A model generated the notes under the pieces. It was not told the origin of the DNA. It searched no databases and saw nothing but the letters and a program-made list of their open reading frames with translations. A DNA stretch of 25,140 nt from Lachnospiraceae bacterium UBA1066 (GTDB lineage: Bacteria > Bacillota > Clostridia > Lachnospirales > Lachnospiraceae). Location of the stretch: contig DCDB01000041.1 of the NCBI GenBank assembly GCA_002316215.1, positions 1-25,140 on the forward strand, read 5' to 3'. Made by a program: the position numbers and the translations under genes. Within the stretch, counting starts at the first letter, position 1. The number at the start of each line of letters is the position of its first letter. Shown in pieces: positions 24,181 through 25,140 of this stretch.

Positions 24181-24213
24181 TAATAAAACAGTTCATAAAT
24201 TGCACTTTTCCGT
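24175..24213 (-). promoter_or_regulatory. 39-bp shared regulatory element, copy B
   Basis: Second copy of the element at 20737-20775. The two ten-base ends (ACGGAAAAGT and ATTATGGATG on the minus strand) are identical, and the middle has nine of 19 identities. The second half-site is degenerate here (ACTGTTTT). Position relative to the -10 box is the same in both copies. Confidence 0.7.
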
Positions 24214-24281
24214 TATTTTCCTGCCAAAACCGGTGTCAAATGTGCCCATATACGAACTTTTTTCGAAAAAACCTTTCTTTC

Positions 24282-25079
24282 TCATTCATTTCCGATAAAC
24301 AAAGTCCCAACGCTCTTTCCCTCCGCAATGCGGTACAGTCCCTCTGGTTTTTTCCCGTTGGTGATTGTCGTATTGATTCCCTGCGCCGTGGCAAGAGCGG
24401 CCGCCTGCAGTTTTGTTCTCATACCGCCCGTGCCTCTGCGGGAACCGGCTCCGCCTGCAAATGCGTACACACTTTCATCGATCCTGTCGATGCGTTCAAT
24501 CAAACGGGCATCCGGATGCAGTCTCGGATCCGTTTCATACAGACCGTTGATATCTGACAGGATCACAAGATTCCCTGCCCTGCACAGAACGGCAACAACA
24601 GCGGAGAGCATATCGTTATCCCCAAACAGCCGCTCCTCTGATTCGATCTCTGTATAGCTCACGGAATCATTCTCGTTGACGATGGGGATAATGCCCATTT
24701 CAAGAAGCGCATCGAAGGTATTCGTCAGATTTTCTTTCTTTTCCTCCTGCCGGATGTCATCGGCATTGAGCAGGATCTGCCCGATGGTTTTATCATAGTC
24801 ACCGAAAAATTTATCATATAGGAACATCATGCTGCACTGACCCACAGCAGCTGCCGCCTGCTTCTGTTTCATGCCGGATGGACGGGTTTTCAGACCCAGC
24901 TTGTTTGAGCCCACCGCAATGGCACCGGAAGACACCAGGATAACCTCATAGCCCATATTCTGGATATCAGACAATACACAGGCAAGACGGTCGAAACTGC
25001 GCAGATCGCTTCTGCCCAGTTCGTTCGTAAGAGTGGAGGTGCCGACTTTGACGACGATCCGATTCTGGTAAAGTCCCAT
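24282..25079 (-). CDS. proB: ProB, glutamate 5-kinase (short form)
   Basis: 265-residue amino-acid-kinase-fold enzyme that phosphorylates glutamate in the first step of proline synthesis. Motifs: VVKVGTSTLT near residue 10, VSSGAIAVGSNKLGL near 50, IPIVNENDSVS near 130, FGDNDMLSAVVA near 150 and the GTGGMRTKLQAA loop near 215. The C-terminal PUA domain of enterobacterial ProB is absent, as in many Firmicutes. The start at 25079 follows GGAGGTG; an upstream extension of nine codons covers that site. It begins one base after the stop of the preceding gene, so it belongs to an operon that enters the window from the right. Confidence 0.93.
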   Translation of the reverse strand: MGLYQNRIVVKVGTSTLTNELGRSDLRSFDRLACVLSDIQNMGYEVILVSSGAIAVGSNKLGLKTRPSGMKQKQAAAAVGQCSMMFLYDKFFGDYDKTIGQILLNADDIRQEEKKENLTNTFDALLEMGIIPIVNENDSVSYTEIESEERLFGDNDMLSAVVAVLCRAGNLVILSDINGLYETDPRLHPDARLIERIDRIDESVYAFAGGAGSRRGTGGMRTKLQAAALATAQGINTTITNGKKPEGLYRIAEGKSVGTLFIGNE

Positions 25080-25080
25080 G

Positions 25081-25140
25081 TCACACCTCCGCGATCCGTA
25101 CCGCATGATGTGTAAACGGCAGGAATGTATGGATGATGTC
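25081..25140 (-). CDS. C-terminal end of an unrecognised upstream gene
   Basis: The minus strand has an open frame that enters from the right edge and ends DIIHTFLPFTHHAVRIAEV, with a TGA stop one base before the proB ATG. The proB ribosome site lies inside its last codons, which supports real coupling. Too little is visible to name it. Confidence 0.5.
   Translation of the reverse strand, partial: DIIHTFLPFTHHAVRIAEV

Noticed and set aside
24258..24271. Palindrome TTTTTTCGAAAAAA downstream of proB as terminator
   Set aside because: The stem has only two G/C bases and no loop; the GC-containing hairpin at 24157-24178 is the better terminator.

Overview
The window reads as chromosome of an anaerobic, gut-type Clostridia, most like a Lachnospiraceae member. 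This is an inference from protein style, moderate GC with AT-rich intergenic DNA, strong AGGAGG-type ribosome sites, a YesN/YesM-type two-component system beside a binding-protein sugar ABC importer, and a TPP-riboswitch thiamine salvage operon. I see no rRNA, tRNA, CRISPR, transposase or phage genes.

Layout from left to right. (1) 1-4858: an 18-bp tandem repeat at the edge, a cytoplasmic GH20 hexosaminidase (-), a divergent AraC regulator (+) preceded by about four imperfect 37-bp direct repeats, and a convergent GPH sugar symporter (-). (2) 4859-7279: a 731-bp stretch without a clear gene, holding a minus-strand terminator and decayed coding-like frames, then an ArsR repressor with a perfect palindromic operator, overlapping a MATE efflux pump. 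(3) 7349-9123: DUF1304 membrane protein and an AHL-lactonase-like MBL hydrolase (-), divergent from an OhrR-type peroxide sensor (+). Two identical 15-bp operator candidates lie between them. (4) 9181-13552: thiamine salvage operon on the minus strand, transcribed promoter - TPP riboswitch - terminator - thiM - thiE - HAD phosphatase - thiD - cytX. (5) 13600-13880: decayed coding-like sequence. (6) 13890-24213: a carbohydrate-uptake locus, all on the minus strand: GH3, GH43, binding lipoprotein, two permeases, YesM-like kinase, YesN-like regulator, CE1-like esterase. (7) 24282-25140: proB and the tail of an unrecognised upstream gene.

How it works together: the kinase probably senses a sugar at the cell surface and phosphorylates the regulator. 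The regulator would activate the importer and the glycosidases, which lack signal peptides and so act on imported oligosaccharides. The most interesting observation is that the promoters of the importer operon and of GH3-GH43 share a 39-bp block (29/39 identical, no gaps) that ends in the same poor -35 box (TGGATG), exactly 17 bp from a good -10 in both. In the importer copy, two ACGGAAAA half-sites sit 21 bp apart. This is the signature expected for the activator site of this YesN-like regulator. In front of GH3 the block is interleaved with the likely proB terminator.
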